From contig NZ_CP121445.1 of NCBI RefSeq assembly GCF_029689925.1, forward strand, positions 5,626,501-5,690,500: 64,000 bases of DNA. The letters are read 5' to 3'. The stretch comes from Anaerocolumna sp. AGMB13025. GTDB lineage: Bacteria > Bacillota > Clostridia > Lachnospirales > Lachnospiraceae. The notes beneath the pieces are model-generated. The model worked only from the letters and a program-made list of their open reading frames with translations, was not told the origin of the DNA and did not search any database. Position numbers and translations under genes: made by a program. Positions 44,236-53,551 of this stretch are shown here, piece by piece; position 1 is the stretch's first letter, and the number at the start of each line of letters is the position of its first letter.

Positions 44236-44976
44236 TTATTCTTCTCTCATACTTAAAGACCAAAGGTAAACTGCATATATCAATAGTATTCCCACTTGTA
44301 TTGCCAATACAATCAATGACTGTTTATCTAAATCATCTTTTGTTATATATGATATGTAATCATGGGCTGCATGCCAGATAATAACTAGCCAGAGACTTTT
44401 GGTCAAACTTACAAGTTCAGCCAGAACAATACCTACTAAGAATGCAAACAATACCTGTAATACCAAATATAATGTATTTCTACCATTAAACACATTAGCA
44501 AGATGAAGGATTCCAAATATAACAGAAGAATAGATAATTGCTTTTTTCTTTCCTTTTCCCTCCAGGAATTTAAGTGTTAATCCCCTAAAATATATTTCTT
44601 CATTAAAACCAACTGCTATTGTAAAAAGTGCAATTATTATATAATCTATCTTTGCAATATCCGCACTAAAACCGAATACCACAATAGGAATAAGTTCCAT
44701 GATCAGTAAAGGGATATAAAAGCATACTTTTTGAAAGGTTCCCTTTCTATTTTTCCTAAAACCGTATTCTGCCAGAGAAGACCTGGATTTATTCATAATA
44801 AACAATCCGACAATGACTGAGATTATCAGAAAAATAGTAGCCACCAGATAAGTATCCCTATCACCCAGACCTATAATCTGCGGAACTGCCATTCCCAGTG
44901 CTGACATAAAGACGCAGAGTAACCCAATCAGTATTGCTGCAATATAAGAATGATTTTGTACAAATGACTTTTTCAT
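44236..44976 (-). CDS. CPBP-family intramembrane metalloprotease (Abi-type)
   Basis: Membrane protein of 246 residues with about eight helices. The CPBP motifs are NEEIYFRG (Glu126, Glu127, Arg131), FGILHLANV (His158) and IIWHAAHDYISY. Members process prenylated proteins, act in bacteriocin self-immunity, or work as membrane proteases. Its ATG overlaps the stop of the TetR gene (ATGA), so the two are translationally coupled. GGAGGAAG precedes the ATG. The substrate is unknown. Confidence 0.9.
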   Translation of the reverse strand: MKKSFVQNHSYIAAILIGLLCVFMSALGMAVPQIIGLGDRDTYLVATIFLIISVIVGLFIMNKSRSSLAEYGFRKNRKGTFQKVCFYIPLLIMELIPIVVFGFSADIAKIDYIIIALFTIAVGFNEEIYFRGLTLKFLEGKGKKKAIIYSSVIFGILHLANVFNGRNTLYLVLQVLFAFLVGIVLAELVSLTKSLWLVIIWHAAHDYISYITKDDLDKQSLIVLAIQVGILLIYAVYLWSLSMREE

Positions 44977-45554
44977 TTTGTTTCTTCCTCCATTTTTAAT
45001 TTCATCAATATACCATTAAAACAATTACCTAAGAACCGTCTTATTTCTTCATCATTTAACTTGCAGCTGTTGGTAGCGAACATGGAGGCAATACCATGGG
45101 TTGTCAGCCAGTTACCGGCATATAACTCTCTTGCCCCTAACGTGCTTAAGCCAGTCATTTGGCTCAGCATAGCAATTACTTCATCATCTCCCTCTGTTGC
45201 ACCTACTATATCCATTATGCTTTGTTCACGAAAGGCATCTGACATAAATAATAGTTTGAACAGGTTCTTCTCATTCCTGGCAAAATTAATATAAGTAAGC
45301 CCAACACTAAGGAATCCTTCTTTACCACTTTCCAGGGCACTTTGCATCTGTTTATTATAAATCTGCTCCACTATCTTATAAACCTCTGATTTAAGTCCCT
45401 CCATAGAGTTGAACACTCTGAATATAGGATGCACCGAACAACCAAGCTCCTTCGCTAAATCACGGGCATTCAAATTTTCAAAACCCTTTTCTCTGACTAT
45501 TCTTAAGGCGGCACCTACTATTTCTTCTTCTGTAACCTTGATTTTGGGTGGCAA
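44973..45554 (-). CDS. TetR-family repressor
   Basis: Regulator of 193 residues. The N-terminal helix-turn-helix covers about residues 8-52, with EEIVGAALRIVREKGFENLN and ARDLAKELGCSVHPIFRVFN. The C-terminal part is a helical ligand-binding domain. The start is TTG with AAGGAG eight bases upstream. It is the first gene of the operon with the CPBP protease. Its promoter contains 12-base palindromes that suit autorepression. Confidence 0.92.
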   Translation of the reverse strand: MPPKIKVTEEEIVGAALRIVREKGFENLNARDLAKELGCSVHPIFRVFNSMEGLKSEVYKIVEQIYNKQMQSALESGKEGFLSVGLTYINFARNEKNLFKLLFMSDAFREQSIMDIVGATEGDDEVIAMLSQMTGLSTLGARELYAGNWLTTHGIASMFATNSCKLNDEEIRRFLGNCFNGILMKLKMEEETK

Positions 45555-45614
45555 TTATATCACTCCTTTTAACTTTTTTAGATATATTTTTTATCTAACG
45601 TTGATTTCATAAAA

Positions 45615-45663
45615 ATTATTGCATAACAATTGTTACGCATCAATCGTTACCTAACATATGTTA
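45615..45663 (-). promoter_or_regulatory. TetR operon promoter with two palindromic operators
   Basis: On the minus strand TTGATG (45643-45638), a 17-base spacer and AATAAT (45620-45615) form the promoter. TAACAATTGTTA (45624-45635) lies between -35 and -10. TAACATATGTTA (45652-45663) lies just upstream. Both are perfect palindromes with identical outer four bases, with 28 bases between their starts. Confidence 0.65.
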
Positions 45664-45955
45664 CTTATCATATCATATGAATCCTGGAATGTCAATCATT
45701 GAAACTATTGGTTGAAATCGTTTAAGTTTAACTGTTTATTTCGATGTTTCTTATACATACTCATCACATCCTGCAAGGTTCTAAAGAAAATCTGTATTTT
45801 CCTTGCATTAAGTATCGTATAAAACGCCTATGATTTCAGCATTTATTAGGATACAACTGATGGGAATTCACACTAGGTCTTTTCTTAACTGAACCATAAA
45901 AAATAACTATGTTATACATCTAACCTGAAGTCCTTCAATATTCGTATCATTAATC

Positions 45956-45993
45956 TAGAATTTTTGATGTATTTTTTCTAGAACATCTATACT
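45956..45993 (+). promoter_or_regulatory. Promoter and shared motif of the YesM/YesN operon
   Basis: TTGATG (45964-45969), an 18-base spacer and TATACT (45988-45993) form the promoter. It overlaps the motif TAGRATTTTTGATGTATT, with TAGA five bases later (45956-45982), which recurs upstream of the importer operon at 53321-53347. TCTAGAA and TTCTAGA also flank the -35 as an inverted repeat. Confidence 0.6.
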
Positions 45994-46057
45994 ATACTAT
46001 TTTATATCATAGGGTCTCCTTGTCCAATTTTAATATCCTATAGAAAGGTGCATGTAA

Positions 46058-47848
46058 ATGAAAAAACCAGTTATGCATTTTGTCAAACCAAAAGTTAGAC
46101 AGCAAATCATTCTCATCTGTATGTTTTCTACCTTTATACCGCTATTTATAGTTGGATTATTTTCGATCATGCAGGCAAGAAAGCAAATGTCAGAACAATA
46201 CGAATCCCAGGTATCAACTGCCGCTTTGCGAATCAATTCAACCATCTTTGATATTACCACTTCATTATATACTTCCTGTGATAATTTAATTAATAGTAAT
46301 TATCTGCGTAAACTATTGGGTTCCGATTTTAGCACTACAAATGATCGGCAATATTATAAACTAGCCACCGACTCCCTCACAACAATGCGCTCTACCACTG
46401 CTGCCATCGCATCGATTATGATTTATACCAATAATCCTAATATACCGAGTAATTCCTACATTACTACTGTGAATAATTACAGCGGCTTGCAGTGGAGCGA
46501 CCAGATTGCCAAAAATGCCTTAAACAGTTGGAAATGCCTAACCAGTGAAGATAGTTGGCATAGTAAGGTTTATGAGCTTTCCATTATCAGACGTATCGGT
46601 ATTAATTCAACCAAATACTCTGCTTATCTAGTCCTTAGCATTGATGCCAATTATTTAAAAAACCGCTTACTTGACAGTGAGTATACCGTTATGGCTTCCG
46701 TGGATAATGAGCTCACATTTTACTCTTCCGAGAGAAACTGGCTCCAAAAGCTAATCCCTTTTCCCTCAGAATTTGATAATAATTACTATAAATACACCGG
46801 TCCCCTTGTGATTGATTCCAAAAAGCAGCTGGCTAATATCGTTACCTTCCTGCCTTATAAAACCTACAATAAGTTCTACATCTGTGTAACGGACCCAAAC
46901 GCTTATGCCAGACTTAATCGGATTACCTTAATTTATGTCGTTATTCTCATCACTGTAACTTTATTTCCAATTATTTTGACTATTTTGTATTCCTCCTATT
47001 TTAATACCCGTGTTCAAACCCTAAAAAATGCAATGCATCAGGTTAGTCTGGGGGATTATAATATTATGAAATTATTTAAAGGAGATGATGAGCTGACAGA
47101 GATCTTTAAAGATCTAAAATCAACCGTTCAAAAGATTTCTGAAAATGAAGCACTTTTCTATCAATCTCAGATTGTAGAGCAGCAGCTGATTAATAAACAG
47201 CAGCAAATGGAATATAAGATGCTGGCAAACCAAATCAATCCGCATTTTTTATATAATACCTTAGAAACAATACGTATGCAGGCACTATCAACTGGCAATA
47301 AGGATGTCATTACCTCCATAAAACTTCTGGGTAAGTCCATGCATTATGTACTGGAGAATACGGGGACTGACTCAACTACACTGGCAAAAGAGCTTGAATA
47401 TGTAGAGGTATATCTGTCCATTCAAAAAATACGGTTTGGTGACAGGGTGAATTATACTATCAATTATTATGAAGATATGGATTTGAATAACTATAAGATT
47501 TTACCGTTATTATTACAGCCAATTGTTGAAAATGCTGTTATTCATGGCTTGGAACGCAATAAAGTGAACGGTCAGATTATAATTAATATTTCAAAAACTG
47601 CAAATAATATGCTTATTATAAAAATAACTGATAACGGTAACGGAATGAATGCCGTGCAATTAAAAGAACTGAATAAGCGGATTAATTCAGCCTCTCTTGA
47701 CACTACCTCAAGTATTGGTTTATATAATATTAATCAAAGGATTAAGCTACTTTACGGGGCAGAATATGGTATTACCTTTGCAAGCCAGCTTAACGAGGGC
47801 ACTACAGTAACCCTTATTATACCAGCTATAACAGTCAAGGAGGCATAA
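46058..47848 (+). CDS. YesM-type sensor histidine kinase
   Basis: Membrane kinase of 596 residues. Helices near residues 18-38 and 290-312 enclose an outer sensing region of about 250 residues. A HAMP-like segment follows. The kinase domain has His396 in NQINPHFLYNTLETIRMQ and the ATPase motifs PIVENAVIHGLE and ITDNGNGMN. It is followed four bases later by its YesN partner. Its promoter shares a motif with the importer operon that it faces from across a convergent terminator, so it probably senses that importer's sugar. AAGGTG precedes the ATG. Confidence 0.92.
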   Translation: MKKPVMHFVKPKVRQQIILICMFSTFIPLFIVGLFSIMQARKQMSEQYESQVSTAALRINSTIFDITTSLYTSCDNLINSNYLRKLLGSDFSTTNDRQYYKLATDSLTTMRSTTAAIASIMIYTNNPNIPSNSYITTVNNYSGLQWSDQIAKNALNSWKCLTSEDSWHSKVYELSIIRRIGINSTKYSAYLVLSIDANYLKNRLLDSEYTVMASVDNELTFYSSERNWLQKLIPFPSEFDNNYYKYTGPLVIDSKKQLANIVTFLPYKTYNKFYICVTDPNAYARLNRITLIYVVILITVTLFPIILTILYSSYFNTRVQTLKNAMHQVSLGDYNIMKLFKGDDELTEIFKDLKSTVQKISENEALFYQSQIVEQQLINKQQQMEYKMLANQINPHFLYNTLETIRMQALSTGNKDVITSIKLLGKSMHYVLENTGTDSTTLAKELEYVEVYLSIQKIRFGDRVNYTINYYEDMDLNNYKILPLLLQPIVENAVIHGLERNKVNGQIIINISKTANNMLIIKITDNGNGMNAVQLKELNKRINSASLDTTSSIGLYNINQRIKLLYGAEYGITFASQLNEGTTVTLIIPAITVKEA

Positions 47849-47852
47849 GTGT

Positions 47853-49397
47853 ATGGACTATACATTACTGGATGTATTAATTGTTGATGATGAGGCAATC
47901 GTAAGAGAAGGTCTTAAATATGTGATTGATTGGAACTCTCTCGGTTTTTGTGTCTGTGGTGACGCAGCTTCCGGTGAAGAAGCAATTGATAAAATAAAAA
48001 AATATAATCCGAATCTTGTTCTGCTTGATATCCGCATGCCTGGCATGGATGGTACGGAGTTAATCGAGAAAGTGCGCAGCACAGGGTTTAATGGGGATTT
48101 TATTATTCTAAGCGGTTATTCTGATTTTAAATACGCCCAAACTGCTTTACATTATGGCGTTTCCTTCTATCTGACAAAGCCAATTGATGAAGACGCTTTA
48201 GAAAAAGCAGTAATAACTGTGAAAGAAAAGATTATAAAAACCCGTGAAAAGGAGCAATCACTGAATCAATATCTGATTAAAGCCAAATCCACAATTCTTA
48301 GAGACTTACTGCTGGGAACGGAATCCAATAACTCAATTAATTATTTAGAGATGGGATTATATGCTCCTATTTATCAGGTTGTTATTTATGAAGGGTATAC
48401 TCCTTTTTTTACGAGCTACAGTTTTGCCGATCTGCTTAAAGTGGCCAACCAGGGTAACAATTTCTTTGAACATATCACACTGGACAATCAGGAAATCATA
48501 TTACTTAAGGGTAATCATGCTTTAAACAAATTTAACACCTGTCTGCTGCATTATGAAAACGGTACTCAACAAGGTTCTCCTCTGGATTCCATCTTCCTTA
48601 CTTACGGAAGAACAGCTTCCAATCTTTTCGATATTCATTTGTCCTATGAGGATTGCAAGCGATTAATGGGCAGAAGATTTTTCTGTTTTGAAAATCAGCA
48701 TGTTTTATCTTATGAGGCTTTACCTGAGATATCTTCTTATCAATCCATCGTAAGTATTGAAAAATCTCAGTTTTACAGTAATAATATGGTTAATTTTATA
48801 CAAGCAAAAAATAAACGGATGTTAATTCAGATACTTGAGGAACTAGAAACTTCCCTTTATCAGAGTGGAGATGATGTTATTACCATTAAGCGCTTTCTAG
48901 CCGATATCTTTCTTCAGACAAAACAAGCTATTATGCATAAATACAGTCATATTAACATTCCTTTTGCACATAATTCTATGATTATTGAGATTATTGAAAA
49001 TAAGTATTATTTATATGAAATCATTCAGTATTTTACTGAGCAGTTTGAAATGTTCATACGTGCCATTGGTAACAGTTCTAATGAATATATTTTTGAAGAT
49101 ATTCTTTATTACATCGAGCATAATTATTCTGCTCCATTAAAATTAGAAACCATAGCCTCTTTATTTGGTTATAACAGTTCTTACCTGGGTAAATTATTTA
49201 CACAGAAGATGAAACAGAGCTTTAACAACTATCTGGATGAAGTGAGAATCAGACATTCTGTGGAACTGCTGGAAAATACAGGACTGAAGGTGTATGAAAT
49301 TGCAACTAAGGTTGGTTATAGCAACGTAAATTACTTTCATCATAAATTTAAAAAACTTAAGGGAATAAGCCCCGTTGAATTCAGAAAAGGAGAATAA
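47853..49397 (+). CDS. YesN-type response regulator (REC plus AraC HTH)
   Basis: Regulator of 514 residues. The receiver domain has Asp12/Asp13 in IVDDE, phospho-acceptor Asp59 in LVLLDIRMPGMDG, and Lys in FYLTKPIDED. A long linker follows, and the C-terminal AraC double helix-turn-helix has LETIASLFGYNSSYLGKLFT and VYEIATKVGYSNVNYFHHKF. The ribosome site AAGGAGG lies inside the last codons of the kinase gene. A motif shared between its own operon promoter and the importer promoter (53321-53347) is a candidate binding site. Confidence 0.93.
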   Translation: MDYTLLDVLIVDDEAIVREGLKYVIDWNSLGFCVCGDAASGEEAIDKIKKYNPNLVLLDIRMPGMDGTELIEKVRSTGFNGDFIILSGYSDFKYAQTALHYGVSFYLTKPIDEDALEKAVITVKEKIIKTREKEQSLNQYLIKAKSTILRDLLLGTESNNSINYLEMGLYAPIYQVVIYEGYTPFFTSYSFADLLKVANQGNNFFEHITLDNQEIILLKGNHALNKFNTCLLHYENGTQQGSPLDSIFLTYGRTASNLFDIHLSYEDCKRLMGRRFFCFENQHVLSYEALPEISSYQSIVSIEKSQFYSNNMVNFIQAKNKRMLIQILEELETSLYQSGDDVITIKRFLADIFLQTKQAIMHKYSHINIPFAHNSMIIEIIENKYYLYEIIQYFTEQFEMFIRAIGNSSNEYIFEDILYYIEHNYSAPLKLETIASLFGYNSSYLGKLFTQKMKQSFNNYLDEVRIRHSVELLENTGLKVYEIATKVGYSNVNYFHHKFKKLKGISPVEFRKGE

Positions 49398-49404
49398 TTA
49401 ATCA

Positions 49405-49440
49405 AAGAGCCCGATCTAATCTTATTAGACCGGGCCTTTC
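49405..49440. terminator. Bidirectional terminator between YesN and binding-protein genes
   Basis: GCCCGATCTAAT (49409-49420) pairs with ATTAGACCGGGC (49424-49435) and is followed by CTTTCTTATT on the plus strand and by TCTTTGATT on the minus strand. Confidence 0.8.
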
Positions 49441-49461
49441 TTATTACTAATTTAGAGCTAA

Positions 49462-51294
49462 TTATTGGTTTTTCGCTAAATAATCTTTATTTATTGCATA
49501 TCTGTCTTCACAGTTTTTCTTGTCTACTTCGTATACCTGATCATATCCTAAGCCCAGTGCAGTATCCTGCATCTCTTTTAACAGGCTGTCGAATTCAGCT
49601 TGATCCTTTGCAAATACCATCTGCCAGGAATATTGAACGATGATCTGCTTGCACTGTTCCTTGATTGCACTGATATCTGTTGAATATTCAGTTCCAGTGA
49701 AAGGAATACCAGGTTTTACAGCTAACATGTTCTTTTCTTTATAGTATTCAATACCGGTTGTAGTATTATCGTTATGTGCCGACCAATCCTTAGAAAGTGT
49801 AGACTCCGTTAATTTAGCGTAATCTTCCCATCTTTGATAGTTGTAATTCATACCTGTTTCTTTATTAACTTCGGTAATACCAACTGCATTGTAGTTTAAT
49901 GCAGAGATACCGTCTTTCCAGGTACCGCCACCCCATTCTTCAGGAACTTCTAATTGTTGATCCATTTCAATAAAAGCTTTTTTACCAAAATCAGTAAATA
50001 CAGGCTTTCCGTCTTTCATTTCCCAAGTCAAGCCCTCCGGACCACATTTACCGCCAGTCTGGGTAGCAGACATAGTAATACCTTCCGGAGAATATAACCA
50101 GTCAATAAAGTCTGCTAATCTCTGAGGATCTTTTGCCTTGCTGCCAATCATAATTGCAAAGGAGTTATCACCTAACGGCGTGTTACCAAAACTTAAATAT
50201 TTACCATCCTGAATCGTAACATCAGCAAATCCCTTACCTGCTGCAATATTATCTGATGTATTATAATAACCGCCGCCTAACCAAGGCCATAAGGAATAAA
50301 GCACAGCACCATCCGTATACTTAGCAGATACCGCATCAAAGTTCTGCGTTGTAGATTCTGGGTCAACTAAACCCATCTGGTTAGCGTTATATAAGAATTT
50401 TAATGCTCTTACATACTGAGAGTTACTATCTATCATGCTTTGGATATCATCACCAGCTACATCATATAATGCAAAGCCCTGAGGGTTATAACCATATAAT
50501 GCGGTAAATGATCCGGCATTCTGCATGATATCTCCATCCCAGTCTTTAAATAATGAAAATGCATAAACGTTCTTACCTGAGTTGCTTTTTCCTGCCTTAT
50601 CCTGCATCTGCTTAAGAACTGGTAATATATCTTCTAACGTAGCAACGGAAGGATAACCAACTTGCCCGTATAAATCCCAACGAATACTTGGAGCACAAGT
50701 CGGGTCGGTTGCTTCTGTCGGTTCGGTCGGTGATAATAAAGATGTCTGACTGGGCACTGCCCATAATCCATCTTTCCCTGTAAGGGAACTGGTGTTCTCA
50801 ATCGCAGCCATACGTTCCTGTAGATTCTTTTCATTCCCGATATAATCTGTTAAATCAAGTACTAAGTCAGCTGTTACTAAGTCTTTTAATCTGTTTTGAT
50901 CCGCATTGGTTAAAATTAAATCACCTAAATTACCGTTAGCGGAACGTGTCTGATAAAGTGAATCACCACCACCTGCAACGTTCGGCGCAATAATATTTAG
51001 TTCCATGTTAAATTTATCTTTTACTACTTTTGCAAACCATCCTGACTGCATACCCTGGAAGTTTGCCTGACTGTCGAAAACATCAACGGTAATGAACTTA
51101 TCATAGTTCTTGTTAGTTCCTTCGGTATCAGTTCCCCTGGTTGTTACCTCAGTCGTGTTATTGGTTTTGGTGTCATTGTTTTCGGTGCCATTGCTATTGG
51201 TGTTGTCTTTGCTACACCCGGTTAACACCGATGCCAGCATCGTTAAGCTTAATACTACGCTTAGCGTTTTTTTCATAAAGCTACTTTTTCTCAA
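49462..51294 (-). CDS. LplA-type extracellular solute-binding lipoprotein
   Basis: Lipoprotein of about 610 residues. The start is TTG at 51294, because AGGAGG lies seven to eight bases upstream; the longer ATG frame from 51324 has no such site. The signal peptide KKTLSVVLSLTMLASVLTGC ends in the lipidated Cys. An Asn/Thr-rich linker precedes the binding domain (VDVFDSQANFQGMQSGWFAK, LAVKPGIPFTGTEYSTDIS). It is third in the order lplB-lplC-lplA. The substrate is probably an oligosaccharide, but which one is not visible. It converges with the YesM/YesN operon. Confidence 0.88.
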   Translation of the reverse strand: MRKSSFMKKTLSVVLSLTMLASVLTGCSKDNTNSNGTENNDTKTNNTTEVTTRGTDTEGTNKNYDKFITVDVFDSQANFQGMQSGWFAKVVKDKFNMELNIIAPNVAGGGDSLYQTRSANGNLGDLILTNADQNRLKDLVTADLVLDLTDYIGNEKNLQERMAAIENTSSLTGKDGLWAVPSQTSLLSPTEPTEATDPTCAPSIRWDLYGQVGYPSVATLEDILPVLKQMQDKAGKSNSGKNVYAFSLFKDWDGDIMQNAGSFTALYGYNPQGFALYDVAGDDIQSMIDSNSQYVRALKFLYNANQMGLVDPESTTQNFDAVSAKYTDGAVLYSLWPWLGGGYYNTSDNIAAGKGFADVTIQDGKYLSFGNTPLGDNSFAIMIGSKAKDPQRLADFIDWLYSPEGITMSATQTGGKCGPEGLTWEMKDGKPVFTDFGKKAFIEMDQQLEVPEEWGGGTWKDGISALNYNAVGITEVNKETGMNYNYQRWEDYAKLTESTLSKDWSAHNDNTTTGIEYYKEKNMLAVKPGIPFTGTEYSTDISAIKEQCKQIIVQYSWQMVFAKDQAEFDSLLKEMQDTALGLGYDQVYEVDKKNCEDRYAINKDYLAKNQ

Positions 51295-51360
51295 TTGTAA
51301 AACCTCCTTTTCTCCTTCTTTCAATTTTTTATATGAATTAGAAATATAAAAAATTTTTAA

Positions 51361-52284
51361 TTAACCCTTAACTGCTCCAATCATGATGCCTTTTACAAAA
51401 TACTTTTGGAACATCGGGTAAATAAATAATATTGGCAAAACAACGATTACAGAAATTGTCATACGAATCGATGTCGGTGTCTGCATAGTTACAAGACTGG
51501 AAACTGCTGACACATTACCGGATGATTTCACCAAAGATGCCAGGGAACTTGCCTGATTGATATAGGTATACAGCAGATACTGTAAGGAATACAGTTTTTG
51601 ATCTGTTATATAAATCAGGGTATCCTGGAAGGAATTCCACTGACCTACCGCTGCCCAGATTGCAATGGTAGCAAGTATCGGTGTGCTGGTGGGAAGTATA
51701 ATTTTAAAGAATCTTGTTAATACACCTGCACCGTCTACCTCTGCCGCTTCCTGAAGTGAAGCCGGAATTGATTCCACATAGGTTTTTACCATAATGATGT
51801 TAAACGGCTGTACAATGGCCGGTATAATATAAACCCAGAAGCTATTGGTAAGCCCTAAGGATTTCATCGTCATGAACATTGGAATTAAACCAGCACTGAA
51901 ATACATGGTAATTACAACTGCTCTGTACCATAATCTTCTATGCCATAATTTCTGCTGACTAAATATAAATCCTAAAAATGCGGATGCCATAACAGTACAT
52001 GCAGTACCGATAACTGTTCGGGTTACAGAGACGAGTGCTGCATTTCCTAACCCGCTTAATTTAAATACATCAATATAATTCTGAAGATGCATCTGCTTTG
52101 GAATGAGGTTAATATAGCCATTGGCACTTAACTCATTGGAACTGATTGAATTAATAATCAAATAGTAAAATGGATAAAAACATATAATTGTAAATACTGC
52201 AAAAAAAGTATAATTGAATATGTGAAACAGGATATCACTTGTTGTAAGTTTTATCTTATTGCTGACTTTCTTATCATTCTTCAT
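51361..52284 (-). CDS. LplC/YtcP-type carbohydrate ABC permease
   Basis: Permease of 307 residues with six predicted helices. The EAA loop is LQEAAEVDGAGVLTRFFKII and the C-terminus is YPMFQKYFVKGIMIGAVKG. The start at 52284 (MKNDKK) has GAGGAG six bases upstream and sits 13 bases after the LplB stop. The longer frame from 52344 would overlap that gene without a ribosome site. The partner permease is at 52298-53260. Confidence 0.92.
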   Translation of the reverse strand: MKNDKKVSNKIKLTTSDILFHIFNYTFFAVFTIICFYPFYYLIINSISSNELSANGYINLIPKQMHLQNYIDVFKLSGLGNAALVSVTRTVIGTACTVMASAFLGFIFSQQKLWHRRLWYRAVVITMYFSAGLIPMFMTMKSLGLTNSFWVYIIPAIVQPFNIIMVKTYVESIPASLQEAAEVDGAGVLTRFFKIILPTSTPILATIAIWAAVGQWNSFQDTLIYITDQKLYSLQYLLYTYINQASSLASLVKSSGNVSAVSSLVTMQTPTSIRMTISVIVVLPILFIYPMFQKYFVKGIMIGAVKG

Positions 52285-52297
52285 GCTGTACTCCTCT

Positions 52298-53260
52298 CTA
52301 AATAATGCTTTCGCCTCTGGTCTTTTTGGATATAAAGTTAACAAAGAATAACAATGTTATACTTACCAAGCTCTTGAGGATGCCGATTGCTGTTGCTAAC
52401 GATAAACTTTTACCTGTCATACCAATATTATATACATACAAATCAAGTACCTGAATGTGCTGTTTGTTAAATGCGTTCTGGAATACATAATACTGATCCA
52501 TGCCATTTGATAAAAAACTGGATACCGTAAACATCAACATAACCAGATAAGTAGGCATTAAGGATGGGATTGTAATATTTTTAATAATGTGAAATCTTCC
52601 TGCGCCGTCTACTTTAGCTGCCTCAAACATTTCCTGATCAATACCGGCAATCGCAGCCAGATACATAATAGAGCCCCAGCCTAAGCCCTTCCAGATACTC
52701 CACATAATCATCATAAGCCAAACATGATTATTGCTGTCCAAAAATTTAAGTGGCGCTGAAATAAGCTCTAACTGTTTTAATACACTATTTACCATACCGG
52801 TTGTAGAAAACAGACTGAAGGCAACAGAATACACTAATGTCCAGCTGATGAAGTTCGGCAGGGTAGTTAATGTCTGCACTAAATTTTTAAACTTTTTACT
52901 ATTAATTTCACTTAAAAATATAGCAAATAAAACAGGAAGGAAAGAAGTTGCCAGTCCTAAAAAACTCATTGCAAACGTATTTTTTAAAACGATAAGTATC
53001 TGTTTTACCTGTGTTGGATTACTATATAATGCTTTAAACCACTTAAAACCAACAAATTCCGTTTGCGATAATTTGAGTGGAGCTCTATAATCGTAGAACG
53101 CATATATCCATCCATGTAACGGGTAGTAGGAAAACATAAAACACAAAATAAGAAAAGGAAGAATAAGCAAGAACATCTTCTTACCTTCTATATTATTTTT
53201 TCTCTTCTTATGTAAAGTTTTATTCACTGTTATATTGTTCTGTTTCACTTTCAAAGCCAT
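52298..53260 (-). CDS. LplB/YteP-type carbohydrate ABC permease
   Basis: Permease of 320 residues with six predicted helices. The N-terminus is Lys/Asn-rich before the first helix (FLLILPFLILCFMFSYYPLH). The EAA loop is EAAKVDGAGRFHIIKNITIP. It is the first gene of the second importer operon on the minus strand. The operon promoter region carries the motif shared with the YesM/YesN operon. There is no ATPase gene. Confidence 0.92.
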   Translation of the reverse strand: MALKVKQNNITVNKTLHKKRKNNIEGKKMFLLILPFLILCFMFSYYPLHGWIYAFYDYRAPLKLSQTEFVGFKWFKALYSNPTQVKQILIVLKNTFAMSFLGLATSFLPVLFAIFLSEINSKKFKNLVQTLTTLPNFISWTLVYSVAFSLFSTTGMVNSVLKQLELISAPLKFLDSNNHVWLMMIMWSIWKGLGWGSIMYLAAIAGIDQEMFEAAKVDGAGRFHIIKNITIPSLMPTYLVMLMFTVSSFLSNGMDQYYVFQNAFNKQHIQVLDLYVYNIGMTGKSLSLATAIGILKSLVSITLLFFVNFISKKTRGESII

Positions 53261-53320
53261 CTTACATCCAGCCCCTTTCTAAATCGCATCATCTTGCTGT
53301 CATTATTCTATAAGAAATAA

Positions 53321-53347
53321 TCTATTGCTAATACATCAAAAATCCTA
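53321..53347 (-). promoter_or_regulatory. Motif shared with the YesM/YesN promoter, upstream of the importer operon
   Basis: On the minus strand it reads TAGGATTTTTGATGTATT, and after five bases TAGA. The YesM/YesN promoter has the same arrangement at 45956-45982 with one differing base inside the 18. It lies 60-90 bases before the LplB start. Confidence 0.6.
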
Positions 53348-53451
53348 TATCATATCACATATTTTTTAAGGTTTGTAATACTTTTTCATGTAATATCTAT
53401 AAATCAGCGTATTAAATCTCTACTTTTTAGTGTAGTTTGGTTTTTTCTTAT

Positions 53452-53551
53452 AAAGAACAAAGAGTCTGGCTCGCCAGACTCTAGCGCTGACGCACTGTCA
53501 CGACAGTGACAATCTTCCTTAAGTGCGTCATGCGCATCCTGCCTGGAAGGC
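53452..53551 (-). terminator. Compound hairpin and terminator
   Basis: AGAGTCTGGC and GCCAGACTCT (53461-53482) form a GC-rich hairpin followed on the minus strand by TTTGTTCTTT. Upstream on that strand GCGCATGACGCACT pairs with AGTGCGTCAGCGC around an inner CACTGTCGTGACAGTG hairpin (plus-strand positions 53484-53535). A small GCC/GGC hairpin lies at 53541-53551. It ends transcription coming from the IS110 side. Confidence 0.65.

Noticed and set aside
45713..45726. TGAAATCGTTTAAG as a CcpA cre site upstream of the YesM/YesN operon
   Set aside because: It matches only part of the cre consensus and fails at the conserved 3' bases.
52731..53090. A plus-strand frame of 119 codons inside the LplB-type permease gene
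   Set aside because: It is wholly antisense to a clear permease gene and shows no family features.
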